Shown: positions 45,729-59,088 of the stretch, piece after piece
Layout of the letters: every line of letters starts with the position of its first letter
How positions within the stretch are numbered: position 1 is the first letter of the stretch
Assembly (NCBI RefSeq): GCF_003171515.1
Contig: NC_089392.1
Location: 2,232,001 to 2,296,000, forward strand
Length of the DNA stretch: 64,000 nucleotides
Source: Pyrenophora tritici-repentis
Lineage: Eukaryota; Ascomycota; Dothideomycetes; Pleosporales; Pleosporaceae
Reading direction: 5' to 3'
Made by a program: the position numbers and the translations under genes
Notes under the pieces: generated by a model
Seen by the model: the letters and a program-made list of their open reading frames with translations, nothing else
What the model was told of the DNA's origin: nothing
The model's database searches: none

Positions 45729-47975
45729 CTACCCCGTCTTCTCCCTAACCACACCCTCTCTCCCCATCATCATGCCCCCCGGGGTACTTCCACTCTCCTC
45801 ACTGCCTAACCTGAAAATCTCATTCGAATTATCAATCGTCTCCATCGGCGCCACTGGTTTCTCGCCCAGCGCAATCTTCTCAGATGGAATAATCCAGTTG
45901 AACCATGGCGGCATAAGGATACCAAGCACGATTGTAGGGACCACTAGATGGGTGATGCTGAAGCCATAGATCATAATGGGGTCGTACATGTGAGTTTTTG
46001 TGAATTTGGGATAAGCGAAAGAGAGAACGATTGCGAGAATAGGGCCGGAGATATACTATTTGGGGGGTCAGAGGGGTTGATATTGGACGGAAAGAGGGGA
46101 AGTCGAGACGCACCTTCATGATAGCAGCCCAGAAGTAAGGGATACTCCAGTTCTTACCCACGCCGATGACAACATTGAGATCGCGGGTAAGTTGGTTTCC
46201 GGGGTAGAAAGCAACCCACCTAAAAAAAAAAAAGAACCACCGCTGTCAGTGCAATCCTCTCACCACATTTTTCGGAATCTACTTACCAGAACCGACTTAA
46301 AAACTTTCTGTTTCCCCAGAACCTTGGCGCCGGAATTGCTGGCGTCTTTGCCATAAACAGACTCACAAAAGTGCTTGCTGCGAAAAAGGCAAAACCAACA
46401 CCAGCACCAATTCCGGGCGTGGAACCATACGCAACACGGATGCCCAGGCCCTGAGCGACCGCAAAACCAATCGTGTATGTCAGGAAGCCCGGCCAACCGA
46501 CTTGATGTGCTACATCGCGGCAGCGGTAAAATGACGTAGCAGCGAAGCACTCGCACCACACCGTGAAGAAGAGGGCGACATCATTGACGTATGTGTCAAC
46601 CGCATCAAGAGCCTGTAGTCCAAATTCGGTGCAGTAAATCAGGGAGATAAGGGCAGAAACGATCGTCACAATAGTGCAGACCGCCCATCGGGGAATTTTC
46701 CTGCCCCAATCCGTGTCCATGATAAGTGTTGTCATGACCTCAAGAAGGGAAAACGCAGATGTGAGACCGAGCAGGAAGAGAGTGAAGAAGAAGATGACGG
46801 CGAAGAAAGGGGCGCCGGGCATTTGGGCGAGGGCTTCCGGATACGTGATAAAGCCTGTTACAAAGGTGCCGAGAGCTCTACCCTCGGAGGGGTCGATGCC
46901 TAGGTAGCCGATTACGCCAAAGACGCTGAAGGCGGCGATAATTTCGACAGCAGAATTGCTGAAGCCGATGATGAGGGCGTCTTGAACCGCGTTGGAGTGC
47001 TGAGTGCAGTATGAAGCCCAGGAGGTAAAGTAGCTGTACAGACATCTGGTTAGTAACACGTATTTTCCGTGTGAACACAGATTTCAAACTCACCCAAACC
47101 CTACACCAATCGAGAAGAAAATCTGGCCAAAAGCCGCCTGCCAAATTTGTGGACTCTGCAGCGCACTCGTCCTCCATGTCGCAAAGTACAATTTGATCCC
47201 ATCGCCCGCATTCGGCAGCGAGCAACTCCTCCCAATCAGAATGATGATGAGAACAAGCGGCAAGCCCATGGTAACATAGATGACGCGACCCGTCATACCC
47301 ACGCCGCGAAAAACGCACAGCCAAGTAACGAACCAGGTGAAGATTGCCCACCCGGCCGTCTCGCCTAGCATACCGGTGCCGACCCATTTCGTGTATTCCG
47401 CGACGCTACCATCGGGGTTGAAGCTACCGGTAGACGCAGGATCGACGTTTGCGACGATGACTTGCGCGAAGTATTCGCTGAGATCTTGACCTTTCCACGG
47501 AAGCGGGCTTTGAAAGGAGCGGGAGAAGTATTTCATGATCCATGCTAGGAGGGGGACGTAGTAAGTCACGACAACATACTGCAACATGAATCAGCTTCAA
47601 GCGTCTAAGAAACTCATCTTGCTGTCTTTCCCAACTTACACCATTGAAAACAACCGAAAGTCCAATTCCTTTCGCCCGTTTATTAACACTATGCCACGCT
47701 AGCACAGGACCGCCGCGGTACACGGTGCCTAGTGAGATTTCCAATACCAAGATGGGAAGCGCGACGAAGAAGAGGGCGATGAAGTAGGGGATGAAAAACT
47801 GAAGACCGTAGTTGTTGTATACGACGGAGGGGAAACGGAGCAAGTTTCCTAGACCGACGGCGCCGCCCATGGCGCAGAGGACGAATTGGATGCGGTTGGA
47901 GAACATGTCGCGTCCATCTTCACCTTTTTTCGCCTCGGGCAAGAGCTTCAAGAGGATTCTTTTAAAGGCCGCCAT
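45729..47975 (-). CDS. SLC6-type sodium:neurotransmitter/amino-acid symporter
   Basis: Five exons are inferred (47975-47640, 47578-47094, 47033-46287, 46219-46114, 46055-45729) with GT-AG introns of 58-67 bp, giving 666 residues. The start MAAFKRILLK is followed by NRIQFVLCAMGGAVGLGNLLRFP, the TM1 signature of the SNF/SLC6 family, with the unwound Gly-Leu-Gly that binds sodium and substrate. About 12 membrane segments follow (for example FFIPYFIALFFVALPILVLE, FSNSAVEIIAAFSVFGVIGYL, FFFTLFLLGLTSAFSLLEV). The cytoplasmic C-terminus is Ser/Gly-rich. It should act at the plasma membrane as a Na+-coupled importer of amino acids or related compounds; the substrate cannot be told. Confidence 0.9.
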
Positions 47976-50199
47976 TTTGACTGAGAGGTGGGTTGAGTAG
48001 TGTGAGACAGAGTGAAAAGCAAGGATATGAGAAGAGGAAGAGGAGTGATCACCCTCGTACAGAGGAGCTGATTGTATACGCCCACTAAACTTGCAAGAAA
48101 GCGCACGATCACTCGAGCTCAGAAGACAGAAGAACTCAACTGTGAGCGATATCCTACTTCCCAGGCACGGAGACCCCAGTAAATATAACACCGAAAAGCA
48201 AGACCAACACTCACCATCTCATTATCAGTCCCTCCAAGCACTCCGCCCAGACCCAAGCAGCCACCCACCTTCTTTTTACAAACACACACTAGCAGAAGTG
48301 GCGTTCACGACCCCTGGAAATTCACTTCTCCAGAAAGGCGGTTGCTGAGAGTCTTAGCTAGCGCCATAACTAGCCACACTGACAACCGACAGCACGGATG
48401 CAACGGCTTTTCCGCTGTATCCAACCAGCCGGCAGCAAAACAGGAGGCAGGAACATAGTACTGTCTCAATCTCTTGATCTGTCACTGTCATCTAGAAAAT
48501 CACAATCAACTTCACTCACCAACAAGTCCATCATATCACTCACCCTCCCCTCCACCAGCATCCCAAACCACACCCAGCACCGCCGTACGTGGTACCAACC
48601 CCACCTCCACCCTCTCGCAAGATGTCTTGGAACCAGCTCTGGCAATGTCTTAGCCCGGGCTGAGGCGTAGCACGCGACCAAGCCCACCCTTTTCACAAGC
48701 GGTATACTTCTCGAACGCCCGGATGCATGTCTCTACACATGCATTACATCTGTATGGTCAGCTAGATAGGAATTACGCCGAGTATACACATGTTTGGATA
48801 TGCTATGAGGGGGGTCCGGGTATGACGGCACTGGCTTGGCGCTTGGTATTTTTCCGCCCTGTGGTGGGCTGAGGTGTTGCCCAGAGCTGATGAGATGTGA
48901 TTGAACGTCGTCTTCTTATGATGATATGTCGATAGATGGGAAAGGTGTTGGTATCCGCATGATCGCGTGTGCTGGTTGCTCGGTCTTTCTTCTTGTTGTT
49001 GACCGCTTATCAGCGGTTTGGTTTTGATGTTTGCCTTGCCTCGCCATGTCTGATCTTGGATTGCGGGTGCTCCGGTGCTGTAGTTACGCCTGATAGTGGA
49101 GTTCACAAACTCAGATAAGTGTGCGGTCACGTGACATGTTGTTATCGTATCCAGATTAAGCTGATGTGCGCAATATACTGTGGAATGTGCAATGCGGGCG
49201 GTGCGACGTTCATATACACATAAGAATGGTTGATCACCTGTAGGGGCGTGTGGGCGCAGGGTGGAGTTCCCCGCTCGGGGTAATCAGGCCCCCACTTGAG
49301 ATGAAATCGCACTAGTACCGACATACGTCTTCCACCGTTATCGCTTCTCCAGGTGTATCTATAACTATAGCTCTAGGCAGAAACTTTCTCACACTGAACA
49401 TTGGTATATGCATTCATCTTAAAAGTTTAGCCAACACGCTATACAAGACATTATATGTAAATCCCACGTCGTATAAACCTTCAATCATTCACCGGCGCAA
49501 AATCCCCTAACAAAGCCATACAGCCGCGCCGGTAACACTGAACTTGTCGAGACGCGGTGAGAGCCTTCACTAGTATTCACGGTGAATCAGGCTTCCCGTG
49601 CTCTGATTGGCCAGGCACTGATTAGTCAGCTGCTCCGTGCGCGCACCATAGATATTCTCCCTTCTCCCGTAGCTCCAATACAACAAGTTCACACACATTT
49701 TCTCCACCTCCATCAGAACTAGCTCCTTGAGAGCATGAACTAGCACCAGCATCAAATAGACATCTAGATCTTCTCGACCGAGCCATAATCATCTCCAAAC
49801 ACTGCTCCTCACTATGCCTACCTACTCACTCCTCACTCCTCGTCATCTAAGTCCCTGACTAAGCGACACAATACCCAACTCTATACTAAACTTCCAACTT
49901 TATCATCGCCCACAAGAAACTGATTTTTATCACATCTAGCCTATTAAGCATGCCAGCCATCTCGATCAACTGCGCAAGACAAAATGAGTCTCACAATCTG
50001 TACAAGGGAAATGGCAAAGGTTATTTGATTGGAATGAACCGCTCGTTTCGTCTTGTTTCCTGTCCTTGCTCCTCGCTACTACTATCACTTGTTTTTACTG
50101 GAGAACCTAATACGATTGCATATGCTAGTTTGTTATTTCTCTTACACACGTTCTGATAAGGGCACTTGAGTTGACACGGTTATACGCTATATTTTACTA
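47976..50199. other. Long intergenic region upstream of the symporter
   Basis: About 2.2 kb without a supported gene. Positions 47976-48360 should include the symporter promoter and 5' UTR (CT-rich, with short CACACAC runs). Short open frames exist but have no domain, codon bias or splice support. At 50198-50199 lies the TA at the left end of the Fot1-like element. Confidence 0.4.
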
Positions 50200-52047
50200 A
50201 CATACCTCACGGGCGAGCCGCCACTTTTTGCCAAGCCCCCACCAAACTCCACCCTATTCTGGCGCATAACAGCCCACTTTGGCCCTATATAGTATAATAC
50301 AACACAAGATATTATTCAGAGTCTACTTCTACTGCTTGCTTACACGTACGCGCGTTATGTCCGGTCTGATTGCACCGTCCACACCGTCTTTAAGTTGGCT
50401 CACCTCCTTCAGCGCGCACCCACGTCTTTAGCTTCTTCCTATTACTACGCGCCCTAAACTCCTTTAAAGCAGTTAGACGAGCCCCATCCTTAACTGCTAA
50501 GGTCCCACCTGCCTAAATCCACTTCCTTTTATACAATCTACGTCGCGTAGCAGCCTTATTTGCCGCTCGAAGCTCTGCGATCTCCTTTTACGCCAACACT
50601 AGCTTGTGCGCGATAATCGCTGCCCCCTTTAAGACCTTCTTAAAGGCCTCTACTATAGACGTTGGTGAGCTATCTATATGCCTCTGAATCCTCGCCTTTA
50701 CAAGCGTTGATTGTGACCCTAATTTAAGGGTATTACTTGGGGTTTGCGACTGCCAGGGCTCGTTGTTAATAGGTAGTAGTAGTGATAGAGTACGCAACTA
50801 GACGTCAAGGGCTGTTATAACCCGTTCTAGGTTAAATAGGACTAATCTAGCGCCTCGAAACCCTCTTTGGATATTACTAGGAGTAATTGCTGCATTGTAG
50901 GCACGTATAAAGCATAGTAAGAACTCAAGCTTTGTAATGTAGGTGATCCGGTTACGCATAAGATCCTCAGCTTGGCGCCCGTACGCCGTCTTTAAAGGCG
51001 AGAAACACCCTACATCAAGAGGCTGTAGTAGGTGCGACGAGTGAGGAGGCATGCAGATAGTGATAATCTTGTTCTCCTTGCAGTATTGCTGGAATTCGAG
51101 CGAGTCGTGGCTCTTATAGCCGTCGATAACGAGCAGTCGATGAGCGCCTATAACCCTCCTCTTTGTATGCTCGTTAAAGTGCTTTAACCACTGCAGGCTA
51201 AGCTTATTTGTTGTCCAGCCGTTCTCAGAGACTGCAATAACCTAGTCGTGCGGCGTGCTGCCCTCCTTATACTAGGCAGAGAGGTGGTACTTGCCCTAGA
51301 AGATGATGAAGGGTAGAATAGCCCACCCTGTCGCGTTAATGCCTTAGATAACTGTTGTCCACTCTCTATTGCCTTGCTGCACTAATTTTGGCCGTCCTCG
51401 TCTCTCTAAAGCTGTAACAACCGCGCCAGTTAATATCTAGCCTATCATAAAGCCAGACTTGTCGAAGTTATACGTGTCTTCATCTAGGATGCCGTACTTA
51501 GCTTTAATGTTAGCTACTAGGCCAAACTAGCCTTGTATAATCTCAGGATCCTCGCAGAGGGCTCTCTTGTAATTATACTTGCGATTAAACTTTATTGTGA
51601 GCTCAGGGCGGCGCTTGACGAACGTACTGGGCCAGTTTAAGCTAATATAGCCTATATTGCGCTCTGCGCGCAAGGAATTGGCCATATCTGCTACAGCTGC
51701 GAGCCTAGGGGGAAACCCTCGCGCGAATAGCTCAAGTATATGCTCAACAATCACCTCCTCCTTAAGCTTAGTTAGATTCCTTGAGTTAGGCTCACAATCT
51801 ACGCGTGCAGGTCGTCCAGCACATCGATCGCTCAGTGTCTTTCAAGGAACGTTGTAGATAGCTGCAGCGCGTCCTATCTTAAGTGTTGGGTCTTGTTTAA
51901 TAGCGCGAAGCGCATTCTGTATCTGACGTTCGCTAGAAGATCCTGTAGGGTGTTGTTGTTGCGACATTAGAGGAGGTAGGTGTTTTGGTGGGGGCTTGGC
52001 AAAAAGTGGCGGCTCGCCCGTAGTGGCGGCTCGCCCGTGAGGTATGT
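50200..52047 (-). mobile_element. Fot1/pogo-like transposon (RIP-inactivated)
   Basis: This 1848-bp element has TIRs beginning ACATACCTCACGGGCGAGCC at both ends, extending to GCCAAGCCCCCACCAAA, and TA on each side (50198-50199, 52048-52049). The right TIR has an extra ~17-bp duplication of TAGTGGCGGCTCGCCCG. The transposase fills the element on the minus strand. It is a solitary insertion between two host genes, unlike the nested cluster. Confidence 0.9.
50312..51967 (-). pseudogene. Fot1-like transposase with in-frame stops
   Basis: One continuous minus-strand frame of 552 codons (ATG 51967, MSQQQHPTG; stop at 50312) has about eleven internal stops and no frameshift. It contains psq-type HTH (IQNALRAIKQDP...IGRAAAIYNVP), CENP-B-like DNA-binding (HILELFARGFPPRL) and DDE_1 (YNFDKSGFMIG, QQGNREWTTVI, LLVIDGYKSHDS, MPPHSSHLLQPLDVG). 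A C-terminal CCHC zinc knuckle follows (CGRCNQTGHNARTC). Stops replace expected Trp and Gln codons, as RIP would produce. It is beyond function. Confidence 0.9.
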
Positions 52048-52647
52048 TATTATATTTTAGCACTTTGATTACTCTCACCGCCGTAACTATCGTCACCATT
52101 ACCCTCATCACCATTATTCACACACACCAACAAAACAACACTGCGCATCAACGTCGCCACACGACCCAAACATACAATTATCAGGTATGTACCCTACCCT
52201 ACCCTACCCCACCCTACCATCCCATTCCATCTACCAATGTGAAAATAGATAAGAACGAAAGGAAAAGAAAAAGCCATCGTCGTCGCAAACAATAAAACCA
52301 CGACGACGGACCACGAAAAAGAGTAACAAGGAAAAAGAAAGAATTACCCCTTTCCCATCGGATACCGAATAATAGTCCTGGTTTACGTAGGTACGTAGGT
52401 ACGTACGTCTTGGAGACGCACAACACCCACCTGACTGACATGCTCAGCCACCAAAACTTCTCCTCATACTCCTCTTCCTTCCCAGCTCAACACCCTCGAC
52501 CCACCACTCCCTCAACCTCCCACCTCGGCCGCCAGTTTGTAAACTCATCGTCTCGGCCGCACCGTCACCACCGACCTCACCATCAGCAGTCACCACAACC
52601 CCAAGCCTACTCCTCCCATAGCCGTGTCTCCCCACCAAGCGAGCTTT
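52048..52647. other. Intergenic region with a short tandem repeat
   Basis: 600 bp downstream of the tricalbin gene. It contains runs of CCCTAC/CCCACC (about 52192-52216) and a GTACGTAG repeat at about 52386-52408. No gene supported. Confidence 0.4.
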
Positions 52648-55600
52648 CTAAGCACCAGGCGTAACACTCCTATCCCTCCTGAGCAAGCCCCGCCCCATCT
52701 TGCCACTACCTCTGGCGGGACTAACACTGCCGTTTCCACCCACACTACCAGCGTCCGCGGGGATAAAACTACTCCGTATAACCACCATACCCTTGCCGAC
52801 ACCCACATTCTGCTCACTACCGGAGCCTTGATCGGAAATGGTAAACTGTGCCTCTCCCAACTCCTCGTCTCGACCGAAACTGCGGTGGTCTTTGACGACG
52901 ACGCGGAAGAAGGCATCGGCCGTGCAGGTCGTCTTGAAAGATTCGGAGACGGGGTCAAAGGTGACGGAGCCTTGGGGTGCTTTGATGTGGTCAGTTTTGT
53001 GAAGTTCCTTTTTCGCGAGCGAGATGTGCACGCGGAGGTTGGTGTTGGGCGGGAAGCCGTCGGCGGCGAGGACGGTGATGTTTGCTGTGCCTTGTTCGGC
53101 AGCGCTGCCGTTGCTGGCGTCGCCGAAGCGACTGTGGAGGCTGGAGGCGCCCCAGCTGCGGTGGCGGTTGTGGTGGGGTTGGGAAGTAGAGTCGCGGTTG
53201 GGAGGTGTGCTTGGTTCGCCTTCGATGGAGATGACGGGGGTGTCGGCCGAGGGGCGGTCAGCAGTCGGAGGTCGTTCGAGCTCTTCTTCTGTTGGGGCTT
53301 CGCCGCGAGACTTTCTGCGCTTGAAGCCGCGACCGAGGAAAGTTCCGGCGCGAACTACGTTGCCGCCTACGAATGCAGCGCCCTTACCAACGCCCTTAAC
53401 GGGAGCTCCGAGAACTTTTCCTGGGACGGCAAAGGTGCCGGAGAAGGTACTTGAGCCCTGTCGGGAGCGTACAACGTAGTCTGGCTTGAACAACATGCGT
53501 AGACGGATCGCGCCAGACTTGCCATCCAGGGCAAGTGTGACTTCTTGTTGTTGGAATGGCTCCAGAATCTCCAGATTGATGCTCGACTTGCCAAGGAAGT
53601 CGGCCTTGTCACCAAAGTCCCAGTCGTAGACATTAACCACAAAGTCGGCCGCGGTCCTGCTTCGTACGGGAACTTCAAAGTACTCGTTCCACGCAGGGTG
53701 GAGAGTCTTCTTCTGCGTCTTCGTCTTGTACACCTCTCTGTCGTTGAGGATGAACTTGCAGTACGGATCGGAGAAGCCGTTGCGGTCAGCAGCTGGCAGG
53801 TCCGCTGCATCAAGCACATCCACTCGCAGGGTACCCTGGTTGTTGAATGATTCACTGGGGTCGAGACGCATCTTTACAGGAATGTACTTGAGCATGACTG
53901 TGATCTTATTCTCGCGTCCCGATTTATCCTTGAGGATGAGTACGGTAGGGGTGTTCTAGATGAGTTAGCATATGTCGTCAAGTAGGCTACTGGTACTTAC
54001 GAGAGATCTGCGCAAGGTGTCAATGGTATTTCCTGTAAGCTTGGCAATGACATGATCACCGTGATCCTCGCCATCCTGGTCAATGTGCTCAATGATACGA
54101 AGGGTAATCTTGGAGAAGTCGAGCTCGCGGATCATGGTGTCGCCAACTGCTCGCTGTTAGCAAATATAGTGAACACAGACTGAAATTACATACAGTCGTT
54201 GAAAGTCATCTTGTTGCTCCTGATCTTGGCACTTGTGTAGCTGGCGTATGCCATGTCGTCCATAATAACATCGACATAGCCGCCTGTTTTTGCGAACTCG
54301 CCATCAATGAGCTTGAACACAAGCAAACCAGATTCTACAAAAGTTAGCCATTGTCTAGTCAATGATACAATAAGAATACGGGCATAAGGCTGGAGGTTGG
54401 GACAACCAACTTAACCAGCCAAAACTTCCCGCATCCTCAGAATGCTCGCGTAACCTACCGTACTGCTGAAGATCATCTGGAGTAAGTCTCAACTTTTCAA
54501 TCTTGGGCTTCTCCGGGATCGATTCTGCTTGCTGTAGTTCGTTCTTCTCGAGCTCCTTGGCCATATCGCGCTCGTTGGACTTGAGCGATGAAATGGTGCC
54601 TGCCGTCTCCGACCTGGCCAGGGTAGAAGCATTCGATACAACTCGCTGATGGCTGAGCTTCGATCCGTTGGAAGTTGTTCGTGCATGACCATTGGTACCC
54701 TCGTGCTTCTCTTGTTCCTCCTCCTCCTCCTCTTCGTCCTCTTCAGGGTCCCATGTCGGGTATGTGGGGTAGAAAGAGCAAGTGTAGTTGAGCACGCCCT
54801 TTGGCTGCGACTGTCCAGCGAGCCGGAGGGGTCCCGCGGTGGGCTGCTTCTGTTCGTGTTCCAGGTACTCGCCGTTTTCGTCTTGCTGAATATAGTCGCT
54901 AGCCGAAAGTTCAATGTGTCCCAATGGGCGATCCTTGCCAAGGTTTTCGTCGTCCATGACTTCCAGGGTGAGCTTTTCGCGGACGCTGTGTACAGGCACG
55001 TAAATAACTTCATCCCAGTCCGGGTCCAAGTCGTTCTTGAATACAACAGTTCGACCCTTTTCGATACCAGAGAGTAGCACGCGAACGTATGGGTCCGACT
55101 TTCCGAGAGCCTCAAGGTTGCGAAGCCCGCGAGCACTCTGGAAATGAAGCCGCATCACACCGATAGGAGTAAGATAGCCACCAGAAGTGACAGCTCCCTT
55201 GAGAGCAACCGGTTTCCAGTCGAGCTTCATCTTCACACGGCCGCTCTGTGTACCAGCGAGATTGTACCATTCGTGGCCCTTGGCCATGAGTTCCAGCATG
55301 TCGTCGAGCGTGATTTGGTAAGTACCGAGGATGGGGTCAGCCGCAAGATCGCGGTCGTCTTTGATGACCAAGCCCAGCTTTGCCTTTTTACGATCGGTGA
55401 TAAGCATTTCCTTGGTCGCATCAGGCCAAATGGGCTGGTTCGTTCGCTTCATGACGCGTGATCTATGAACTTCGTGACCGTTAAGCAATAGGATGGCGTA
55501 TGGACTCACTACAATACGTTAGCAAATGACCAGAATATATATCGCAGTAGCAGTGTGGAGGAATTTGACCCACATTGTCCAATCATGCTCTTGCTACCAT

Positions 55601-57422
55601 CCATATCCTTGGCTTGCTCCACGGTGAACTTGCAGATACCAGTACGCGATTCTGGAGGCGGCTCCTTTGTGCCATCATCCAGCGTCGTACCCTCAAGAAC
55701 GGGGAAGAATCGTACGTCTGCCGAAACAATACCACGCGCTCGACCTCCCGACATGACCTCAAGTTGCATATTCTCGTGGATAGCGTCCTCTTCCAGCTGC
55801 TCCAGCGCAAACGTAGCGGTACCGAGTTCCTTGTCCTTGCGGATGTCATTGTAATCAAAGATGTTAATTGTAAGCGAGTCTTTCAGCGAAGTCACAATAA
55901 TGTTCACAGTCTCATTCCATCGGGGATTAGCATTTTCGTGCACAGTCTTGGTACGTCCAAGTACATTGCGGTTGTTGATAGACACAGTGGCGTATGGGTC
56001 AGGCGTTCCAGAGAACTTGTCAGGGTTCTTGAGGCCTTGGGCACCGTGGAAGTGGACTTGTAGCACACCAATAGCTTGGTCGACGGGGTTGCCGGCAAGC
56101 ATCTTGGCAATCTCAATAGGGAACACGTTAGGGTCGTACATCATTGGGCCCAAATTGGCATGGATTTGCTCCATGATAAACGTCTCGAGACCGGGGATGA
56201 AGTTGATGTCGAAGCCAAAGGTTTCTCCACCAAGGGGTTTGCAGACGTAGTCAATAGTTGGGCGCTCCATGAAGGACATTTCAACTTTTTCGATATGAGG
56301 AAAGGGCAACTGCAGCTTGAACTTGAGGCGCATCAGGCCGGAAAAGGCCATGTCTTCGACGATGACGTCCAAGCCTTTGCTAACAAGGCCTTTGCCGACG
56401 CGAATCTCCAGCACGATTTTGGGGTTAATCTTGTTCTTGATCTGCCTTGCCGTGAGATCGGCGGTGTCATTGGGCGTAAAGCTAAACTTCCAGTCCATGA
56501 GGACAATGTCATCCTGTGTCTTTGGGTAGGTCTTGACGTGCTCTAACCGCGGAGGCTTTGTTCCCAGCACGAATGTCTTCATCTTCAAACTGTCGAGAAA
56601 GGCCGGGGTAGAGGTGGAGAGGACCTGGTCGACAGTGCCCACTATAGTATCACACAGAACAGGGGCATAGATGGGCCAAAACTTGACGAGGAAGCTGTTG
56701 ATCCATTCCAAACTCTCCGTGTCCGTCTCCAGCTTATTCTTTGCCATTTCGCGGTTGAGGTCGTCGCGTGCATTACGGCGTACGCGACGGATCGAGGTTC
56801 GGTAGTAGGTTCCACAGACGGCGATGAAGATGATGATCCAGCCCAGGCCCCCGCCCAGGATACCAACAACCCAGGAGCTGAGACAGGCGAATATGATGAT
56901 ACCGGTATTGTGGTACCAGTCGCCAAAGAACTTGTCCTCTATCCGGCCCTCGAGCCATGTCTGGTGGTCAGCCAGTGAGGCCTCGTCCTCAATTGGCTCG
57001 TCGGAGCCTGGCATACCGAATCGCGGCGCCCATCCCACGCGCTCCCATCGTGCGTCGTCGTCGAGCTTCTCGGGGATGCGGCCGTTCGCTTTCGCTTCCT
57101 CTGGTGTTTCGATGGCGCCAGCTTTGGAGGGCGGGGGGAGATCGTATTGCTGAGGGCCATTGTCGTCGGCGTCGGATACGAGGGCGGTCGCATTCTTGTT
57201 CCGTTCGTGGTGGAAGCCAGGAGGAAGTCGCGCTCGTGCCTGTGCCCGCTTCTGCTCCGGACTGGCATTGGGGTCAAACTGGAAGGCGGCGCTGCCACCA
57301 GCTTGCGCCTCATTCACCAGGGCCCTCTCCGCTTGCTGTGCGGTAATGCTAGAATCGGGGTCCTTTGCAGCATCGAGCACACCTTGCTGCTTCAGCTCGG
57401 ATTCACGCAATTCCGTCGCCAT
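52648..57422 (-). CDS. Tricalbin-like protein (SMP and C2 domains)
   Basis: Five exons are inferred (57422-55574, 55508-54459, 54334-54194, 54146-54001, 53955-52648; introns of 45-124 bp), giving 1497 residues, close to yeast tricalbins. After a disordered N-terminus, a membrane hairpin (~173-205, NTGIIIFACLSSWVVGILGG...) anchors the protein in the ER. An SMP lipid-transfer domain (~235-435) comes next. C2 domains follow: VLQVHFHGAQGL...SGTPDPYATV, CKFTVEQAKDM, MRLHFQSARGL...KSDPYVRVLL, LRVDVLDAADL...FSDPYCKF, and a C-terminal one; a further degenerate C2-like segment spans exons 3-4. Role by family: ER-plasma membrane contact sites, Ca2+-dependent lipid transfer. An acidic EEEE stretch links the middle C2 domains. 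Confidence 0.92.
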
Positions 57423-58686
57423 GTCGGCAGTGTGGAGCGCAAGTCCGGGTCGCGAGCTCTCCAGCAGCTGCGGGACAATGAAGGTGCAATCGGGCGCTCG
57501 GGATCGTCGATCAGTTATGGGGTTAGGTGTGGGAGCTTGTGGCGTAGAATTAGGGGACGAGTGAACGGCAACGTGTTGTTGTTGGGCGCAGAAACCTGCT
57601 ATATGCCTGGTTAGCTCTGCCTGGCTTGACGTCGGCAGCTAAGCTTTGGCGGTACTGCATGTGTGCAGCAGCAGTTGCGTGCTACTCACCAGTACAATAG
57701 TGTCTCCGGCTGACTACGCTCTCGTAGGGCAAATTCGTCTCCACAAAACGGATTTAGGTTGAATAGTTACAAAGGAAAATAACCACAAGGAATGACTAGA
57801 TTGAGTATTGTAGGGAATGGGCACACAAGCCGAACAATCAAGCTTGCTCGCTCCCACGCAATCACGGAGCTTGGGTGAGGTGTCGATGTACTGGGATTCC
57901 TCCCCGGCAATGGCCACGACCCGGCCGTGCTTTGGTCGTCACCCAGTGGCTCCTGCACTGCCTCACAACCTATGAATTGCAGTTGCAGCAATAGATTGCA
58001 ATGTTACCACGGTCGGTGCAATCCGAAACTATGGATTCATTCAAGCTGCCTGACTCGTCAGCCGAGCTTCCTGCTTCCTTGTGTCATCAGCGACCGGTAC
58101 ATATTCCCGTGGTACATACATATCAGTATCGGCACGATTATACGACAGGGACCCCTCAAAGAGCTACTCCAACTCCGACTATGACGCTACCCACTGCAGG
58201 GGTGCGCGCATCGCGTTCCAAACTTGCGCTAGCCATTAGCGCCCTTGGCACCACCTCAGCCACCTGGGCACTTCATTCGACACGTGATGTATCCACCCGT
58301 GACATGCTCAGCGGAAAGACAAGCGACACTTGTTGCTCATATTCGACATCTTACTCAGATACGTCGCTTTTCTTTCCACAGAGCGCCGACACGAAGCTAC
58401 TGCTTACTCTGCGCGAATTTACCGCTTATATAGTTATTAATAGTTGTCCAAAATGTATAAAGCTCCTTCAACCTCCACGTCCAAGGTGGTGTGCGCATTC
58501 ACTCACTCAAATCCAACATACGCATCTCCATCGCCCTTTACAATTCCCGGCTTTCAACTTCGGACCCTGAAGACGGCCTAATATAATCAACCTCCACCAA
58601 CGTACGCACCCACCACTACATAATATTCAAACTATCCAATCTTCAAGTCCACTTACCACAAAGTCACAGACACAAACTTCGTCACC
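57423..58686. other. Divergent intergenic region
   Basis: About 1.26 kb between the tricalbin start (leftward) and the secreted-protein gene (rightward); it should hold both promoters. No gene or repeat could be supported. A CTCC/ACCAC-rich stretch at 58590-58620 directly precedes the secreted-protein gene. Confidence 0.4.
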
Positions 58687-59088
58687 ATGCACCACGCACT
58701 CACCATCTTCAAGCTCCTCGTTACCGCGACTGCCGTCCTGGGAGGCCAATCGTTCGTGGAAAACTGCGATCAATACATCATCGAACGAGTAGATGGTAAT
58801 CAGACAATACCCTGTGAGGTAGGGACTGTTCCGCCGACCGCCAACGACAAGTCGCCAATCCTTTTCGTTGGTCAAGGAGCCAGTGTGAACTACGATGGCT
58901 TCGACGACCGTCCTGATAATCAATACGTCTTCAATAACCCATACGCCGCACCGGGTTCCATCGATGTTTACGCCTCATTGGATCTAACAGACGAATATAT
59001 TCACTTCAGATTTCCGAAAGGGAGGACGTGTAGGTACAATTTTCTGGAATCTGTCCATTATTTCCATTATGCGTGTAAAAGTAAATAA
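58687..59088 (+). CDS. Secreted protein, 133 aa, four cysteines
   Basis: A single-exon frame with a clear signal peptide (MHHALTIFKLLVTATAVLGG, residues 1-20) has cysteines at 27, 43, 115 and 130, enough for two disulphides. The ATG context is CACCATGC. The middle is rich in Asp, Asn, Gly and Tyr (YDGFDDRPDNQYVF), compatible with a small beta-rich extracellular domain. I recognise no family. It could be a cell-wall or host-interface protein. It is not related to the two cysteine-rich genes at 43-45 kb by cysteine pattern. Confidence 0.7.
   Translation: MHHALTIFKLLVTATAVLGGQSFVENCDQYIIERVDGNQTIPCEVGTVPPTANDKSPILFVGQGASVNYDGFDDRPDNQYVFNNPYAAPGSIDVYASLDLTDEYIHFRFPKGRTCRYNFLESVHYFHYACKSK

Noticed and set aside
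52624..53479. Antisense frames of 150-276 codons over the tricalbin gene
   Set aside because: The opposite strand carries a C2-domain protein with matching splice sites; the antisense frames follow from its GC-rich codons.
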